A stretch of 64,000 nt of DNA from Sphingomonas sp. ERG5 (GTDB taxonomy: Bacteria > Pseudomonadota > Alphaproteobacteria > Sphingomonadales > Sphingomonadaceae), in NCBI RefSeq assembly GCF_000803065.1, contig NZ_JSXI01000074.1, positions 1 through 64,000 on the forward strand, read 5' to 3'. The notes beneath the pieces were generated by a model. That model was not told the DNA's origin, made no database searches, and saw only the letters and a program-made list of their open reading frames with translations. Positions 63,471-64,000 of the stretch are shown here, piece after piece; the first letter of the stretch is position 1; every line of letters begins with the position of its first letter. The position numbers and the translations under genes are program-made.

Positions 63471-64000
63471 ATGACCGCACCAGCTCAAGTCATTCCGCTC
63501 GATCCGCCCCGCGACCACATCGTTACGGCATCGGATCTCGTGCGTCACTTTGGTGTCTGGCAGGAGCGCGCGATACGCTCGCCGGTCTATATCCTGCATC
63601 GCGGACGCCCGCGGCTGATCCTGACGTCGATCGATGTGATGGATGCACTGTGCGCACCGCATGCCGTGGGCGCGGGCGGCAACGATATGGGCAGCACCGC
63701 ATTGCTCGATTCGGTGGATGACATGGTCATCCTCGCCGACCAGGATTTGCGTGTGACCGCCGCAAGCCGATCCGCGCGCAGTTATTTCGGCACCGCAGTG
63801 GACCCTGGCCACCCGATCGACGCGGTCGGCCCCGATGCCGCGCGTCAGTTTCTGGCCGAGGCCATCCACCGTGTGGCGGCATCCGGGCTCGCCGAAACGC
63901 TCGACCTGCCCTCGATCCGCTATCACAATCGCAGCCTGGCGATTGCGATCCAACCGCACCCCGGTGGCGTGGCGCTGTTCGTTCACGATGTCACCATCGC
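63471..64000 (+). CDS. Phd-like/PAS sensor protein, truncated by the right window edge
   Basis: The frame runs from ATG 63471 past the right edge (176 full codons). Residues about 16-62 (HIVTASDLVRHFGVWQERAIRSPVYILHRGRPRLILTSIDVMDAL) follow the pattern of Phd/YefM antitoxin DNA-binding folds. From about residue 75 a PAS-like domain begins (LLDSVDDMVILADQDLRVTAASRSARSYFG). GGGAG lies 11 bases upstream of the start. Since the C-terminus is not seen, the output domain (kinase or other) is unknown. An alternative is a PAS histidine kinase with an odd N-terminus. Confidence 0.7.
   Translation, partial: MTAPAQVIPLDPPRDHIVTASDLVRHFGVWQERAIRSPVYILHRGRPRLILTSIDVMDALCAPHAVGAGGNDMGSTALLDSVDDMVILADQDLRVTAASRSARSYFGTAVDPGHPIDAVGPDAARQFLAEAIHRVAASGLAETLDLPSIRYHNRSLAIAIQPHPGGVALFVHDVTI

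Overview
The window looks like chromosome of a GC-rich sphingomonad (Sphingomonas or a close relative, Alphaproteobacteria). This rests on the housekeeping order carB-carA-yqeY-dnaG-rpoD, the eno-ftsB pair, a large TonB-dependent receptor, and the family-typical genes for a LuxR-type regulator with a membrane tail, DUF4170, DUF3618 and a YqjD-like protein. No tRNA, rRNA, CRISPR array or complete insertion sequence was seen.

Layout. 1-0.67 kb: an AT-rich patch with two small membrane-protein genes, one cut by the left edge. 0.87-6.8 kb: a TonB-dependent receptor, a GFA-family protein and the UvrD-type helicase. 6.86-8.63 kb: a strikingly AT-rich reverse transcriptase gene of the Abi/UG (defence-type) class, with a short direct repeat at its downstream side. 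8.7-23.2 kb: accessory metabolism, envelope and regulatory genes (TPR proteins, an Imm-5-like protein, isochorismatase-like hydrolase, PhyH dioxygenase, thiolase, L,D-transpeptidase, RlpA, hydrolase, small regulators). 23.5-30.6 kb: a tightly packed operon of SPFH protein, two DUF4178 proteins, a 53-residue membrane peptide, DUF350, a membrane-bound spermidine-synthase-like enzyme, a Tat-type FAD oxidoreductase and S-adenosylmethionine decarboxylase. It reads as one membrane-linked polyamine system. 30.7-33.1 kb: a repetitive secreted protein, a decayed hydrolase and an epoxide-hydrolase-like/cupin pair. 33.1-39.7 kb: a TetR repressor divergent from a complete RND efflux operon, with a palindromic operator between them. 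39.7-46.6 kb: two MFS transporters, a DeoR regulator, VOC proteins and a DUF885 lipoprotein. 46.9-52.2 kb: ftsB, eno, a YqjD/YqjE/DUF3618-like membrane operon, DUF4170, a rhomboid-like protein and greA. 52.3-62.9 kb: carB, two small exported proteins, carA, yqeY, a DUF559 endonuclease-like gene, dnaG and rpoD. 62.9-64 kb: a structured non-coding stretch and a truncated Phd-like/PAS gene.

The strongest candidates for new biology are the solitary reverse transcriptase, the SPFH-polyamine operon, and the two exported proteins between carA and carB, one of which has a signal peptide that matches the start of carB in DNA and protein. Non-coding points of interest are a near-identical palindrome present twice (46.8 and 55.7 kb), an array of TTCCCGCAG motifs at 14.9 kb, and REP-like hairpins bracketing the DUF559 gene. 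All functional statements come from motif reading by eye; no search was run.
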